Shown one piece after another: positions 8,896 through 18,394 of a DNA stretch of 64,000 bases. The stretch covers positions 1 to 64,000 of the forward strand of contig JAAYCT010000008.1 in assembly GCA_012729635.1 (NCBI GenBank), read 5' to 3'. The notes beneath the pieces are model-generated. The model was given only the letters and a program-made list of their open reading frames with translations, was not told where the DNA came from and searched no databases. A program made the position numbers and the translations under genes. Source of the DNA: Clostridiaceae bacterium (GTDB lineage: Bacteria > Bacillota > Clostridia > Saccharofermentanales > Saccharofermentanaceae). Numbering within the stretch: the first letter of the stretch is position 1; the number at the start of each line of letters is the position of its first letter.

Positions 8896-10476
8896 TCAGT
8901 CTTTTCCTGAAATCATCATGAGGCGATGCTTACTCAAGTTGAAGCCTTTCCATGACTGCTCCATCGCCTCACGATAGGATCCGACCTCATGCGAATCATA
9001 TCGATGATCCGAGTGTTCATAATCACTATTCTCTTCGCCGAGATAATAGACACAGATGAATTCATGAACATCATCCATTGACTCTGTAACCGTTTCGTCC
9101 CCGGTCTCCCGAAGCTCTTTCTCATTTTCCAGGAGCACAATCAGAGAATCGGATGATAATCTTTGAAGGTACCGGGTATCAAGCGATTTCAGTTCGTCTT
9201 GCAAGTATCGATTGATGTTATAATTGGCGACGATCCGTCCCGGTACACAAACGTTGACGAGGATAAGAGCGAGCACACCCGCAACGAGTGAAACCTTAAG
9301 CAGCGGAAAATGTTCTGAAAATTCACGGATCCCCAACAGGATAAACAAGACTCCGAGAAGAATTATGAACGAAGACACCAGAAAACGGTCTTCTGAAAGT
9401 CCGTATGCACGGATATAAAGCGTCATCCGACGAAAAGCGGAAAACAACTGTACAAAGCTCAGAAGAATCAGAAGAACGGACAGGCAGCGAATCGTATGCC
9501 CTACCCTTCCCTCGCGTTTGGTATAGCGAATCGCAATCAGAATCATGAACGCATTGATTGCGGAAATAAATGCGAGCTCGAAAAAGCCCTGACGTGCATA
9601 CTGAGCATAGGTCAGATTCCCCGGCAGATTTTCCGCCCAGGCACCAAACAGGTAAACCGACTGAATCATCGCATAAACAAGATAAAGCGCGTTAATGAGA
9701 ACCAGCAATGTTACCGCTGAAAATCCGGGTATCCGAAGCGGCTTTTTTTCCAAAGCATCCGAGAAATTTTGAAAAAACACACGCCGGTTCACATAGCTGA
9801 AAAGTACACTTGCGGAAAACGGAAGGAGCACAAAAGTCAGTATTCCCCGGACAATGGCCCGCACCGAGAATAATTCCTTGAAAAAGTTATAAAAACCGGA
9901 AAACCAATCGGCGAAAACGGGATCGGAAGACATCAGAATAATCGCAAGAATAAAGACAACCGGAATGCCGACAAGAATTGCGATCCCGATTTGTATAAGG
10001 ATAATGCCGATTCTTTTCTTCGCGGTCTCCCCTTCTCCGGTCTTTTTGGAGAAGACCTCAATGCCTTCCTTGACGGGATCGGCAAGACAAACAAACGGTC
10101 GAAGGATATATCCGAGGATCACCTCCGGCAGAAAACCGTTTTGTCCGACGCCGCATCGCTTAACGTCGATTCTTTCAAGAAACAGGAACCCCATGAGTAA
10201 TAGAATCACCGCACCGTTTGTAAAGCGGAGCCCGCGATTATCAAAAAGGACGAACATCAAGGAAATCGCCAATACCGATCCCATCAGAAAATACTGAAAT
10301 CCTCTGGACCGCGCACCCTTCGGCGGAAGCCCGACGGCAAGAAAAAACGCCAGACACAAGGAAGTGTAGTAAACCGTCGCGTTTACGGCCGTATGCCCGT
10401 CCGAATAAAAGATATACTCTACGACCGCCGCAGATCCGATGATAGCCGCGATCAGTATTCTGATATATTTTTTCAC
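8896..10476 (-). CDS. DUF4173 family multi-pass membrane protein
   Basis: A 526-residue integral membrane protein with about ten hydrophobic segments and a C-terminal outer or soluble tail of about 110 residues. The stretch YAQYARQGFFELAFISAIN is the most conserved part of the DUF4173 (formerly DUF4153) family, whose function is unknown. The start is a GTG at 10476 with AGGAGG seven bases upstream; its GTGA overlaps the stop codon of the XRE regulator gene, so the two are translationally coupled. The gene order DUF2975 - XRE - DUF4173 suggests a small regulator controlling a membrane system. Confidence 0.85.
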   Translation of the reverse strand: MKKYIRILIAAIIGSAAVVEYIFYSDGHTAVNATVYYTSLCLAFFLAVGLPPKGARSRGFQYFLMGSVLAISLMFVLFDNRGLRFTNGAVILLLMGFLFLERIDVKRCGVGQNGFLPEVILGYILRPFVCLADPVKEGIEVFSKKTGEGETAKKRIGIILIQIGIAILVGIPVVFILAIILMSSDPVFADWFSGFYNFFKELFSVRAIVRGILTFVLLPFSASVLFSYVNRRVFFQNFSDALEKKPLRIPGFSAVTLLVLINALYLVYAMIQSVYLFGAWAENLPGNLTYAQYARQGFFELAFISAINAFMILIAIRYTKREGRVGHTIRCLSVLLILLSFVQLFSAFRRMTLYIRAYGLSEDRFLVSSFIILLGVLFILLGIREFSEHFPLLKVSLVAGVLALILVNVCVPGRIVANYNINRYLQDELKSLDTRYLQRLSSDSLIVLLENEKELRETGDETVTESMDDVHEFICVYYLGEENSDYEHSDHRYDSHEVGSYREAMEQSWKGFNLSKHRLMMISGKD

Positions 10477-10688
10477 TGATTTCCCTCCTGTACATACTCC
10501 ATAATATCTCCGGGCTGACATTCCAGCTCGCGGCAAATCGCTTCCAGGGTTGAGAAACGAATCGCTTTTGCCCGTTCGTTCTTAAGAACCGAAAGATTCG
10601 CCGGAGACAACTCAATCCGTTCCGCCAATTCGGAAAGGCTGATTTTCTTCTTGGCCATTTCGACATCCAGTCGAATCACGATTGCCAT
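10473..10688 (-). CDS. Small XRE/YozG-type transcriptional regulator
   Basis: A 71-residue single-domain helix-turn-helix protein of the Cro/cI superfamily. The HTH spans about residues 12-62 (KKKISLSELAERIELSPANL then LEAICRELECQPGDIMEY), typical of the YozG group usually found next to DUF2975 membrane proteins. It starts at ATG 10688 with GGAGG eight bases before. It lies 14 bases after the DUF2975 gene and overlaps the DUF4173 gene. It probably controls its own operon. Confidence 0.9.
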   Translation of the reverse strand: MAIVIRLDVEMAKKKISLSELAERIELSPANLSVLKNERAKAIRFSTLEAICRELECQPGDIMEYVQEGNQ

Positions 10689-10702
10689 TATTTCATCCTC
10701 CT

Positions 10703-11170
10703 TCAAACGGTGAGCTGCTGATCTTCCCAAATTCTCGAGGCTTTGCGGAAGATATCGGCCAGAATAAACGAAATCAATCCGACCAATATAAAAATTACGG
10801 CGCCCGCCGTCGTTAAAAGCGTGTTATAAAGAAATATCTTGATCAGAAACGCCGCCGCAATCAGGATGCAGAAAATCCCCACACGGAATAACCGTCCCGA
10901 ATTATTCGAATCAAAAGGTTGGTTCTTCTCCAGAGTCCGTAAGATAAAATGCCCCTGTAAAAGAATGCCCATGGTCCAGACTCCGCAATAATAGAAAAAC
11001 ATGAGTACGAACCCATACGGCTCCGACCATCCGTACGCAAGCGTCAAAAAGTCCACCATTTCCCGCGCAATCCACGGAAGTCCGATCCATGCCGCAAGAT
11101 TCACCAGCAATAAAAAATCCGTAATCAGCCGAAGAGTCAGAGAAAGACCTTTATTGACCATACGTTCCAT
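10703..11170 (-). CDS. DUF2975 family membrane protein
   Basis: A 155-residue protein with four hydrophobic helices, including one around VIFILVGLISFILADIFRKA at the end. The layout and the linked YozG-type regulator identify DUF2975, whose function is unknown; the pair is common in Firmicutes. The start is ATG 11170, preceded by GAGGT; an upstream ATG in frame (11248) has no ribosome site and would lie at the promoter. It is the first gene of the operon running to 8896. Confidence 0.85.
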   Translation of the reverse strand: MERMVNKGLSLTLRLITDFLLLVNLAAWIGLPWIAREMVDFLTLAYGWSEPYGFVLMFFYYCGVWTMGILLQGHFILRTLEKNQPFDSNNSGRLFRVGIFCILIAAAFLIKIFLYNTLLTTAGAVIFILVGLISFILADIFRKASRIWEDQQLTV

Positions 11171-11219
11171 ATGCACACCTCGCGATATCATTTGCCGAAG
11201 ACGGCTCGCCGATGCGTAC

Positions 11220-11248
11220 ATAATAACAGGTAGAAACTCGTTTTGCAA
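11220..11248 (-). promoter_or_regulatory. Promoter of the DUF2975-XRE-DUF4173 operon
   Basis: On the minus strand TTGCAA (11248-11243), a 17-bp spacer and TATTAT (11225-11220). The RNA start would be near 11213, about 43 bases before the first start codon. Confidence 0.65.
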
Positions 11249-11276
11249 TATATTTATATCGTTTTTCGATATCTTA

Positions 11277-11951
11277 TTATTGTTTTACGTCCTTTTTCTT
11301 TTTTCGTTCCTCTTCCTCGATCTGAATCAGCTCGCGGGTCTTTTCCTTTCCGTAGCGGAAAGGCATCGCCAGATGATGCCGGAAGAAGGCAATAATCGGA
11401 CCCATAAAAAAGGCCGTGATAATGGTTCCGACACCGGGCTTTTCGCCGAGTAAAAACCCTGTGATGGTACAAATCAAATCCGTACCGATTCGGCAATATT
11501 GAAATTTCGCAATCTTCTTTTCGGCCATAATGAGTGCGACCGCATCGTAGGTTGATACACCGAGATTCCCGGTAAAATAGAAGGCGGAGCCCAGACAGAT
11601 GATGATAATCGCGATCAGCAAAATGCCCAGACGAATAAAGAAATCCGCTTCGGGAATCATCCAAATGAAAAGTTTCTCCGAATACTCCGCGACGTAGCCC
11701 AGAAGAAAAAGATTAATCAGTGTTCCGAGCCCGATCTTGGTCCGGTCCAAAAAAAAGATTGCGATCAGCATGATTGCGTTGATCATGACATAAAGGGTCC
11801 CGAAGCCGACCGGTACATGCCGCGCGATTCCGTGCGCGAGAACCTGAAAGGGATCCAGTCCGAAGGCAGAGAATTTAAACATCCCGACGGAGAAGCCGCA
11901 AACCAAAACACCGATTACCGTCATCAGGATTCGTTTTTTCATCTCGCTCAT
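11277..11951 (-). CDS. YczE/YitT-type integral membrane protein
   Basis: A 224-residue protein with five or six membrane helices and a charged C-terminal tail (EEEERKKKKDVKQ). The segments SAFGLDPFQVLAHGI and FYFTGNLGVSTYDAVALIM are typical of the YczE (COG2364) membrane family, which has no established substrate. The frame is open upstream to 12101, but the best ribosome site (GGGGGA, about eight bases before) belongs to ATG 11951, giving MSEMKKRILM. If the upstream ATG at 12068 were used, the protein would gain a basic, non-hydrophobic extension. It does not clearly belong to the operon downstream of it. Confidence 0.75.
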   Translation of the reverse strand: MSEMKKRILMTVIGVLVCGFSVGMFKFSAFGLDPFQVLAHGIARHVPVGFGTLYVMINAIMLIAIFFLDRTKIGLGTLINLFLLGYVAEYSEKLFIWMIPEADFFIRLGILLIAIIIICLGSAFYFTGNLGVSTYDAVALIMAEKKIAKFQYCRIGTDLICTITGFLLGEKPGVGTIITAFFMGPIIAFFRHHLAMPFRYGKEKTRELIQIEEEERKKKKDVKQ

Positions 11952-12185
11952 TATGTATTCCCCCAAAAACCGAGCCGCTGCCCGCTTGATTTCGATGTCC
12001 CGTTTTCTTTTCCGAGAAACGCCGGATAAAGGAAGCCCCGGAAAGCCTTTCTCGTCGATCGGTAGCATCGTTACAATTTTATCATTTCCGGGACACCGCA
12101 TCCGTGTCTTTTCGATGAATAAATAATTCGTACTCCCTCGTCATTTGATGGTAAAATCGACAGTAGAGACGAACCGGAGGTGTTT

Positions 12186-13034
12186 ATGAAAAGACATGAC
12201 GGAAGAATCATCAAGAGCCTTGGCCCGTTTGAGAAACTGTACCCCTTCATTATCGAAAAAAGAAGCGACGCACAGGTTTACGCCAAGCAAATCATTCTCA
12301 CGAAAGGAATCGACAATTATATTCGCGCGAAACGCGCCGAGGACGTTAAAATCACTTACCTGCACGTCTTCATTGCGGTTTATCTCCGCGCCATCGCGCA
12401 AAGACCGTACGTCAACCGATTTATCATGAACGGAAAGGTATACGCCCGCAAAGGGATTTCCTTTTCGATGGTTGTCAAGCCGGATCTTCGTGACAGCGGA
12501 CCCGAAATCACCGTGAAATTCTCCTTTACCGGTCATGAAACCATCACCGAGGTGACCGAAATCATCAACAAAACCATCGAAGAAGCCAAACATGCGCCCT
12601 CCGAAACGGAAACCGGAAAATTGGTCTCATTCATTCTGTCGATGCCCGGAATCTTTAAAAAAGCACTGGTCGGATTGATCAAATGGACGGATCGACACAA
12701 TCTTCTTCCGAAATCCGTCATCGACGCCAGCCCGTTCCACGCGACGATGTTTCTTACCTACCTTAAGTCCATCCGCACGGACTACGTGTATCACCACCCG
12801 TATAATGTCGGAACCGCCGGTGTGTTTGCCGCACTCGGGAAAACGGAGATGCTCCCCGTCGTTGAAAACGGACAAGTCGTCGCACGAAAATGCTGTGCAA
12901 TCGGTTACTCGTTTGACGATCGTATTTGCGACGGTCTTTATATGGCAAACTCCTTTTCGCTGGCAAAAAAGTATTTCCTCGACCCGAGCCTACTAGAGAC
13001 TCGTCTCGAGGAAATTACCGAGGATATTGACTGA
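12186..13034 (+). CDS. Free-standing 2-oxoacid dehydrogenase E2-type acyltransferase (CAT superfamily)
   Basis: The 282 residues correspond to the catalytic domain of dihydrolipoyl acyltransferases and chloramphenicol acetyltransferase, with no lipoyl or subunit-binding domain. Recognisable parts are the early region PFIIEKRSDAQVYAKQ, the middle NVGTAGVFAALGKTEM and the active-site loop DDRICDG at residues 244-250. In E2 enzymes that loop reads DHRxxDG; the catalytic His is replaced by Asp245. The protein may therefore be inactive as an acyltransferase or use other chemistry. GGAGG sits five bases before ATG 12186. No pyruvate dehydrogenase genes are nearby. Confidence 0.8.
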   Translation: MKRHDGRIIKSLGPFEKLYPFIIEKRSDAQVYAKQIILTKGIDNYIRAKRAEDVKITYLHVFIAVYLRAIAQRPYVNRFIMNGKVYARKGISFSMVVKPDLRDSGPEITVKFSFTGHETITEVTEIINKTIEEAKHAPSETETGKLVSFILSMPGIFKKALVGLIKWTDRHNLLPKSVIDASPFHATMFLTYLKSIRTDYVYHHPYNVGTAGVFAALGKTEMLPVVENGQVVARKCCAIGYSFDDRICDGLYMANSFSLAKKYFLDPSLLETRLEEITEDID

Positions 13035-13081
13035 TCGCTTTCTTCCACCGTTTTTTCGATTCAGCGCTTACATAAGCGGAT

Positions 13082-15532
13082 TTACTCCTGATAGAGGATT
13101 GCTTCGGTCCAGTATGTGTTGTTATATATGTCGGTCAGCCGATAGGTGATCATACATTCATTTCCGCCGACCGAATGATAACTGACCGTCAAATCTCCGT
13201 CCGAAATCATCTGATCACCGAGGAAGTAGCTGTTGTCATAGTCTTCATCGTATGTGTAGTAATCACACAGAAAATCGATAACGTCTCCTTTTTGAATTTC
13301 AATCAATCCTTTTTGCATGGTATCGGTCGTGTCGCCGTAATTGATTCTGGCTCCCGCTACATAGCCGTACTCGTTCTCGCTCGTAAACATCACAATGATA
13401 TCGACAAGCTCTCCGTTTAAAAGAGCGGGAACGCTTCCGACGACGGTATAGGAATTTTCGTCTTCCTCGATCGATTCAATATAGAATGCGACGATATGCT
13501 TGTCGAGCGCAATCCACGTTCCGTCAAATCCGATGATGAGATCACCGTCCGAATCAAATTCATAAATATTGTCGATTCCCAAATCGATATATCCTTCCCC
13601 GTCATCGAAAAAGACATTCAATTCGACCCGAAGGATTAAATCCCACTGCTCGTCGGTCAGCGAAACGACAAATCCGTCCCCTTTTTCGACCAGTTTCAGG
13701 TCAGCCGCATTCAGGAAATGCTCTTGGTAATAATCCGCGCCGGACTGAATCAGGTTTGAATCGATCCATGATCCCGTGTCTCCGGAAGAGAGTCCGGTGA
13801 ATGCCGAGAAATCCGGATGATCGAAAAAAGAGTTCCATGCGGAAGACCAGATATCGGAATCGGAGCCGGAAGCTCCGAGCAAGCCGCCCAACAGTGATGA
13901 TATCGGAGAAGACGAGCCTGTTGTCGTGATTTGTCCGCCGACCACCATGTTTGCGAATTTCTTGACAAGTCCGGTGTATTCCTCCCCCATGCCGATCCGA
14001 TCATAAACCGAAAGCATCGGAGACATGGTTTTGAGTTCGTCATACGGAAAATAGATCGAAAGGCCGTTCGCGTTTTTTATATTGGAAGTGGTTCGGTTAT
14101 ATTTCACACATTTGCGCATGGCTTCGGCCAGTTCGATCGCTTCCTTCGACTGAATATTCTCGGCAAGATGGATCAGGTCGATCTGGTCGGTCCTTGACCG
14201 GTTGAATTCGCGAGTATTGCTGCGCGCTTCCGAAACGATTTTATAATCTTCGTCCAGCAGGGCATCCGCGGATAAAGCGAAAGCACGGAAGGCTTGGTCC
14301 GCGTTATTGTTGAGTTCCACCAAATCGATCAGCGAAAGAGTTGCAATATCCCGCGGCACTTTTGTCTGACAGGTAGTCACAAAGCTGTCGATGATATTTT
14401 TCCCGATCGCTGTGGTCGCCATCGATGTGTTTTTTGAAAGAGCGCTGATCCAATCGGTATAGTACCAACCGATGCCGGGCTCCAGCTCCTCGGATGCAAT
14501 CATATAGTCGGCGTGATAATTGAGCATATATGCGGTTTCTACAGTACCCATCAGGCATGCATCAAATCCGATAAAATCAAACGCAACACCGGCCTCTTCC
14601 AATGCGGAGTAGATCTGATCCAAGGTCATCGACTTGTTTTTCGGGAAAAGCTGATCGTAACCGAATCCGGCCAAAGACCCGCCGCCGTGATCCCAGAAAA
14701 TCAACGCATACCGGTTTGCGGGGAATTCCTCGGCACAGAAGGAAACAAAATCCGATAATGTCTTGGGATCGGTCATCGGTTTTTTCCCTACATTTTCATC
14801 CAGAGGCACCAGCCCGTCTTCGATGACCCGGTAACGTTGGTTGGTATTGCTCTTGATCACCGTATTCTTCCATTTCGATGTTCCTCCGGTTTCAATGATG
14901 ATGTTCAGATTTTCACCGATGTCGGCGTACAACATCTCGTTGATGTCTGCCGTCGCCATTCCGTAATCCGACTCCAAATCCGTCCCGCACATATATACCA
15001 TGACGGTGATCACGTCTTTCCCGTCTCCGAGGATTTCGGTCCTCCGGGTTCGCGGGCCCGTGATACCGGTCATCGGACTGATGTTGTTGTGAATCGGATC
15101 TCCGGTAAGGGCCGGATCCCTGTCCTGTGCATTCGTATCGCTTTCGATTGACGAGTCAATGACACTGTTTTCCGAATCGACTCCCTGATTGGGCGAAAAA
15201 CACTTTACATAGATGAAAATCACTATGATGATAACGACCGCTATCAGGATGATTTTCGGCAAACACGAGCCGCACCCTTTAGAGGATCGAATGATGGAAC
15301 CCGAAGAATGACCCAATATATTCCCGAAGTTGATCCCCCCCGTATTGTGAGCGGGTTCGGTTTCCGAAAAATCATCGTCCGGACGTTCTCTGCGCTCCTG
15401 GTATGCCGAAGCGTTGCCGACGGGTTTTCTGTCCGGTCGGTTCAATCCCGAGCCTCTTTTATAGATGCCGCCTCCGGATGAACCGGTGGTGACTCTTTTC
15501 TTTCTGTTTCCGCTTCCGCCTTTTCTGTCCAT
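13082..15532 (-). CDS. Membrane-anchored clostripain-family (C11) cysteine peptidase
   Basis: An 816-residue protein. Residues 1-88 are basic, Gly-rich and probably cytoplasmic; one membrane segment lies near 90-112 (IILIAVVIIIVIFIYV). The C11 peptidase core begins near 170 with ITVMVYMCGTDLESD and carries the catalytic His in FWDHGGG (about 281) and Cys in GFDACLMG (about 325). A long extracellular C-terminal part of about 300 residues is unassigned. Clostripains usually cut after Arg or Lys. GGAGA lies five bases before the ATG. Its neighbours are other exported proteins, suggesting a surface role. Confidence 0.9.
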   Translation of the reverse strand: MDRKGGSGNRKKRVTTGSSGGGIYKRGSGLNRPDRKPVGNASAYQERRERPDDDFSETEPAHNTGGINFGNILGHSSGSIIRSSKGCGSCLPKIILIAVVIIIVIFIYVKCFSPNQGVDSENSVIDSSIESDTNAQDRDPALTGDPIHNNISPMTGITGPRTRRTEILGDGKDVITVMVYMCGTDLESDYGMATADINEMLYADIGENLNIIIETGGTSKWKNTVIKSNTNQRYRVIEDGLVPLDENVGKKPMTDPKTLSDFVSFCAEEFPANRYALIFWDHGGGSLAGFGYDQLFPKNKSMTLDQIYSALEEAGVAFDFIGFDACLMGTVETAYMLNYHADYMIASEELEPGIGWYYTDWISALSKNTSMATTAIGKNIIDSFVTTCQTKVPRDIATLSLIDLVELNNNADQAFRAFALSADALLDEDYKIVSEARSNTREFNRSRTDQIDLIHLAENIQSKEAIELAEAMRKCVKYNRTTSNIKNANGLSIYFPYDELKTMSPMLSVYDRIGMGEEYTGLVKKFANMVVGGQITTTGSSSPISSLLGGLLGASGSDSDIWSSAWNSFFDHPDFSAFTGLSSGDTGSWIDSNLIQSGADYYQEHFLNAADLKLVEKGDGFVVSLTDEQWDLILRVELNVFFDDGEGYIDLGIDNIYEFDSDGDLIIGFDGTWIALDKHIVAFYIESIEEDENSYTVVGSVPALLNGELVDIIVMFTSENEYGYVAGARINYGDTTDTMQKGLIEIQKGDVIDFLCDYYTYDEDYDNSYFLGDQMISDGDLTVSYHSVGGNECMITYRLTDIYNNTYWTEAILYQE

Positions 15533-15632
15533 AATCTTCTCCTTTTTTTATGAATCGCTGTGCCTTCGGATTTTGAACTCACCGGTTCCTCGAGAACGCC
15601 CCCGGATGACCGGATATACATTCCTGTCGATT

Positions 15633-16895
15633 TTACGCATCCGGTTCATACCCTCGGTTTTCATTGATTTTCTCCGTGTCGGAATGTTGCATAATTGAAT
15701 AGATTTCAAAACCCACTTGATCCGATCGAACGACACCTTCGGAAAAATACCCGTCCGTGCCCTGGATATTGGACAACGCGATGATAACGGTTGCTGAGGA
15801 CGGTTCAATCAAAACGAATGTGTTATATCCTGCGGTTTGACCTCCGTGATAATAATAATCCCCGTTGATTCTCCATCCGAATCCGTAGTTAAATGCTCCG
15901 GGATCAAAAACGCTGTCCCATCCCGACGGAGACAGAAAACGGCCTTCCATCAAGGCGTTTTCCCACAGGAGCAAATCCCTGATGTCCGAGCAGATCGATC
16001 CGGCGGAAAAACTCAACGAGCGATCGGTGTGCGGAAGATAAACCCTTCCGTTTGCGATGCGAAAAATACCCGAAGAAGAAATGTCCCGCGAATCCGCAGA
16101 CGAATTTTTCATCTCAAGCGGTACAAAAAAGTTCGTTTCGACAAAGTCGAAAAACGTTGTTCCGCTTATCTTTTCGAGGATAATGCCCAAGAAGAAATAA
16201 TTCGTATTGCTGTAAAAACTGTCGTCGCCCGGTTCAAACAAAAGCTCGTAGTCCGATATCTTTCGGATGATTTCTTCCCGTGAATATTCCCTGCCGACGA
16301 TTTCCGTTATTTCATCAATCATTTCCGGGGAAGCTTCTTCGATATCGTGATAACTCAATCCGAGGGCTCCGCATGTAATATAGTCCGGGATTCCGGAGGT
16401 CATGTTAAGCAGATTGAGGATCGTTATCTCATCCGCCCGAGGATAATCCGGAATATAACTTGCCAAAGTATCATCTAAACTCAGTTTTCCCTGCTCCGCA
16501 AGCATCATAATCGCGACGGCCGTGAACTGTTTGGTAATCGACCCGATTTCAAAAACCGTTCCGATTTGGTTTTCAGAAAGGTTTTTATGGTCTGCAAAAC
16601 CGTACGCGCCCTCGAAAATCACCTCGTTTTCCGTTTGCACAAGAACGGCTCCGTTGTATTCTACCGAATTCAGATATTTTTGAATTTGCTTCGAACGCTC
16701 CAGACTGCCCGATGCATCCGGATTGATTTGAACTTCGGAAGGAAACGCCGTATCCTCCGATTCGATGGTTGTGGTTTCAACGGATGCCTCCGGATCCGTC
16801 TTCACGGAAATGGCACAGGAACTCACCCCGACGCACAATACGGCAAAAAAGACGATTACGATACAGCTGATGATGCTTCTTTTTTCTTCGATCAT
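15633..16895 (-). CDS. Beta-lactamase class C-like serine hydrolase, lipoprotein
   Basis: Belongs to the penicillin-binding/class C beta-lactamase fold. The three active-site motifs are present: SITK (about residue 118), YSN (about 230) and HGG (about 349). The N-terminus has a lipobox (VSSC), so it should be tethered to the outer face of the membrane. Such proteins range from D-amino-peptidases to esterases; the substrate is unknown. The frame opens at a GTG at 16940, but a TATAAT at 16954-16949 would place the RNA start beside it, so I prefer ATG 16895. Its ribosome site is weak. It may be co-transcribed with the clostripain gene 100 bases downstream. Confidence 0.85.
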   Translation of the reverse strand: MIEEKRSIISCIVIVFFAVLCVGVSSCAISVKTDPEASVETTTIESEDTAFPSEVQINPDASGSLERSKQIQKYLNSVEYNGAVLVQTENEVIFEGAYGFADHKNLSENQIGTVFEIGSITKQFTAVAIMMLAEQGKLSLDDTLASYIPDYPRADEITILNLLNMTSGIPDYITCGALGLSYHDIEEASPEMIDEITEIVGREYSREEIIRKISDYELLFEPGDDSFYSNTNYFFLGIILEKISGTTFFDFVETNFFVPLEMKNSSADSRDISSSGIFRIANGRVYLPHTDRSLSFSAGSICSDIRDLLLWENALMEGRFLSPSGWDSVFDPGAFNYGFGWRINGDYYYHGGQTAGYNTFVLIEPSSATVIIALSNIQGTDGYFSEGVVRSDQVGFEIYSIMQHSDTEKINENRGYEPDA

Positions 16896-17008
16896 TGCGA
16901 CTTGCCGAGCCGGGCTCCCTGCCCGCTTCCTTTCTTCCACACGTCCTCATTATACTCCGATATTCAGTTTTTCACTCATTCGGAGACAGATATGGCGCTT
17001 CGTTATTT

Positions 17009-17037
17009 GGAAAAAGAGTCGCCCTTGCGGGCGACTC
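17009..17037 (-). terminator. Intrinsic terminator of the acidic lipoprotein gene
   Basis: A perfect 9-bp GC-rich stem (GAGTCGCCC with GGGCGACTC, 17016-17037) and a 4-base loop, followed on the minus strand by TTTTT. It ends the gene at 17086-18111. Confidence 0.9.
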
Positions 17038-17085
17038 GTATCATCGGTTTTCCATTCATGACGTACCAAAATCCGTCGTACTCAT

Positions 17086-18111
17086 CTACACGTCGATTTC
17101 GTCGATTACATCATCGATCATATCTCCGTCCAGCAAGCCGTTTTCATTCTCTTTCGCGGAGTCGCGAACCTTCTTGGGCACTTCGATCTCATCCACTTCG
17201 TTAAAGGATGCAAACTCCAATTCGATCCGGCATGTTTTTACCTTGACGCTGATTTCGTCCGCCGGATCCTCGTCATCTTCGTCATCCTCGTCATCCTCGT
17301 CATAATCCTCGTCATAATCCTCGTAATCCATTTCGTCATCGTACATGCTCTGAAATCCCATCATGGTTTCCATCACTTCCTCGACGATTTTTGTGACGGC
17401 GTCCGCAAAATCCAATTCAAGAGATACGGGCAGTTTCGTCTTCGTGTCAATCAACAGACGAATTTCCACTTCATAGTCGGAAAAATCAACATCCGTTTCT
17501 TCGAGCATGGAATCCACTTCGTCCTGTATCTCGTCGACATCAATGGATTTCAGTAAATCCTCGAGATATTCTCCCGAAACCGTTCCCTCGATTACATATG
17601 CTTTATTCTTTCCTACTTTTTCGGTATCGTCCGCGAGCTCCAGATCATCATCATGATCGGAAAGAATATCAATCAGGTTGTGAATTTTCACGGCCTCCAG
17701 AACCATGAGGACATCATCGACCTCATCCTCGTCCTCGGTTACGCTCTTGGTCCATCCTTCTCCCATATCGGCGTACACCGTTATTTCGTCTTTTCCTTCC
17801 ATCATGTAAATTTCGAATTCGGCATCCTCGTTTTCATCCATCGCCTTAACGGATCCGCTTCCCTTGATATGAGTCGCGTCTTCGGTGACACTTACATCCG
17901 CCTTTCCTTCCGCAAGCACACCCACGCTCATCGTTTGAATCTCAATACTAACGTCAATATCGAGCTCTCCCGTAAATTCATAGGATTCCGTTTTCTCAAG
18001 TTTTTCCGCGGCGTCCTTTAAAAGGCTCTCTACCGTTGCTTTTTCAAAGCATCCCGTTACGGGAAACACAAGCGCAAAAACCAACAACAGAATTAATATC
18101 TTCTTTTTCAT
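17086..18111 (-). CDS. Acidic surface lipoprotein, LolA-like/DUF6612-type
   Basis: A 341-residue exported lipoprotein: signal sequence, lipobox VTGC at about residues 18-21, then a mostly beta-strand body starting LLKDAAEKLEKTESYEFTGE. Its layout resembles the LolA-like lipoproteins (DUF6612-type) of Firmicutes; no precise function is known. A run of Asp/Glu/Tyr (DYDEDYDEDDEDDEDDED) near residue 265 comes from a DNA tandem repeat and may bind cations. The start is ATG 18111 with a GGAGG site. Promoter and terminator show a single-gene unit. Confidence 0.75.
   Translation of the reverse strand: MKKKILILLLVFALVFPVTGCFEKATVESLLKDAAEKLEKTESYEFTGELDIDVSIEIQTMSVGVLAEGKADVSVTEDATHIKGSGSVKAMDENEDAEFEIYMMEGKDEITVYADMGEGWTKSVTEDEDEVDDVLMVLEAVKIHNLIDILSDHDDDLELADDTEKVGKNKAYVIEGTVSGEYLEDLLKSIDVDEIQDEVDSMLEETDVDFSDYEVEIRLLIDTKTKLPVSLELDFADAVTKIVEEVMETMMGFQSMYDDEMDYEDYDEDYDEDDEDDEDDEDPADEISVKVKTCRIELEFASFNEVDEIEVPKKVRDSAKENENGLLDGDMIDDVIDEIDV
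17268..17328. repeat. 9- and 12-bp in-frame tandem repeat
   Basis: Repeats of TCGTCATCC and TCGTCATAATCC inside the acidic lipoprotein gene encode DED and DYDED units. The copy number could vary between strains by slippage without breaking the frame. Confidence 0.8.
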
Positions 18112-18149
18112 TACACATTCCTCCGTTTAAGCGTATCAAGTCCTTATTC

Positions 18150-18178
18150 ATTATACCTTCTCCGGCTTGTGTTCTCAA
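18150..18178 (-). promoter_or_regulatory. Promoter of the acidic lipoprotein gene
   Basis: On the minus strand TTGAGA (18178-18173), a 17-bp spacer and TATAAT (18155-18150). Confidence 0.7.
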
Positions 18179-18394
18179 CCGAAACGAAAAGCGTCGAAAC
18201 TCACGATCCTTCCGAAAACCGAAAATCGCACGCCCCCCGTATTCCATGATGAAATATGCCGGTTTGTTTTCTGTCTTCAGCAGATCGATATGATATAATT
18301 TTATTGGAGAAATGCTTGTCGATATCGACGGTCAAAGACGTCGGAAAACGTCCGGTCCGAGAGCACAAATTTTTCTTCCGAAGGGAGAAATTCA

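Noticed and set aside
13082-18111. A secreted-protease toxin or immunity module
   Set aside because: The clostripain, serine hydrolase and lipoprotein genes have separate promoters or terminators and no immunity or export genes, so the sequence does not support a linked toxin system.
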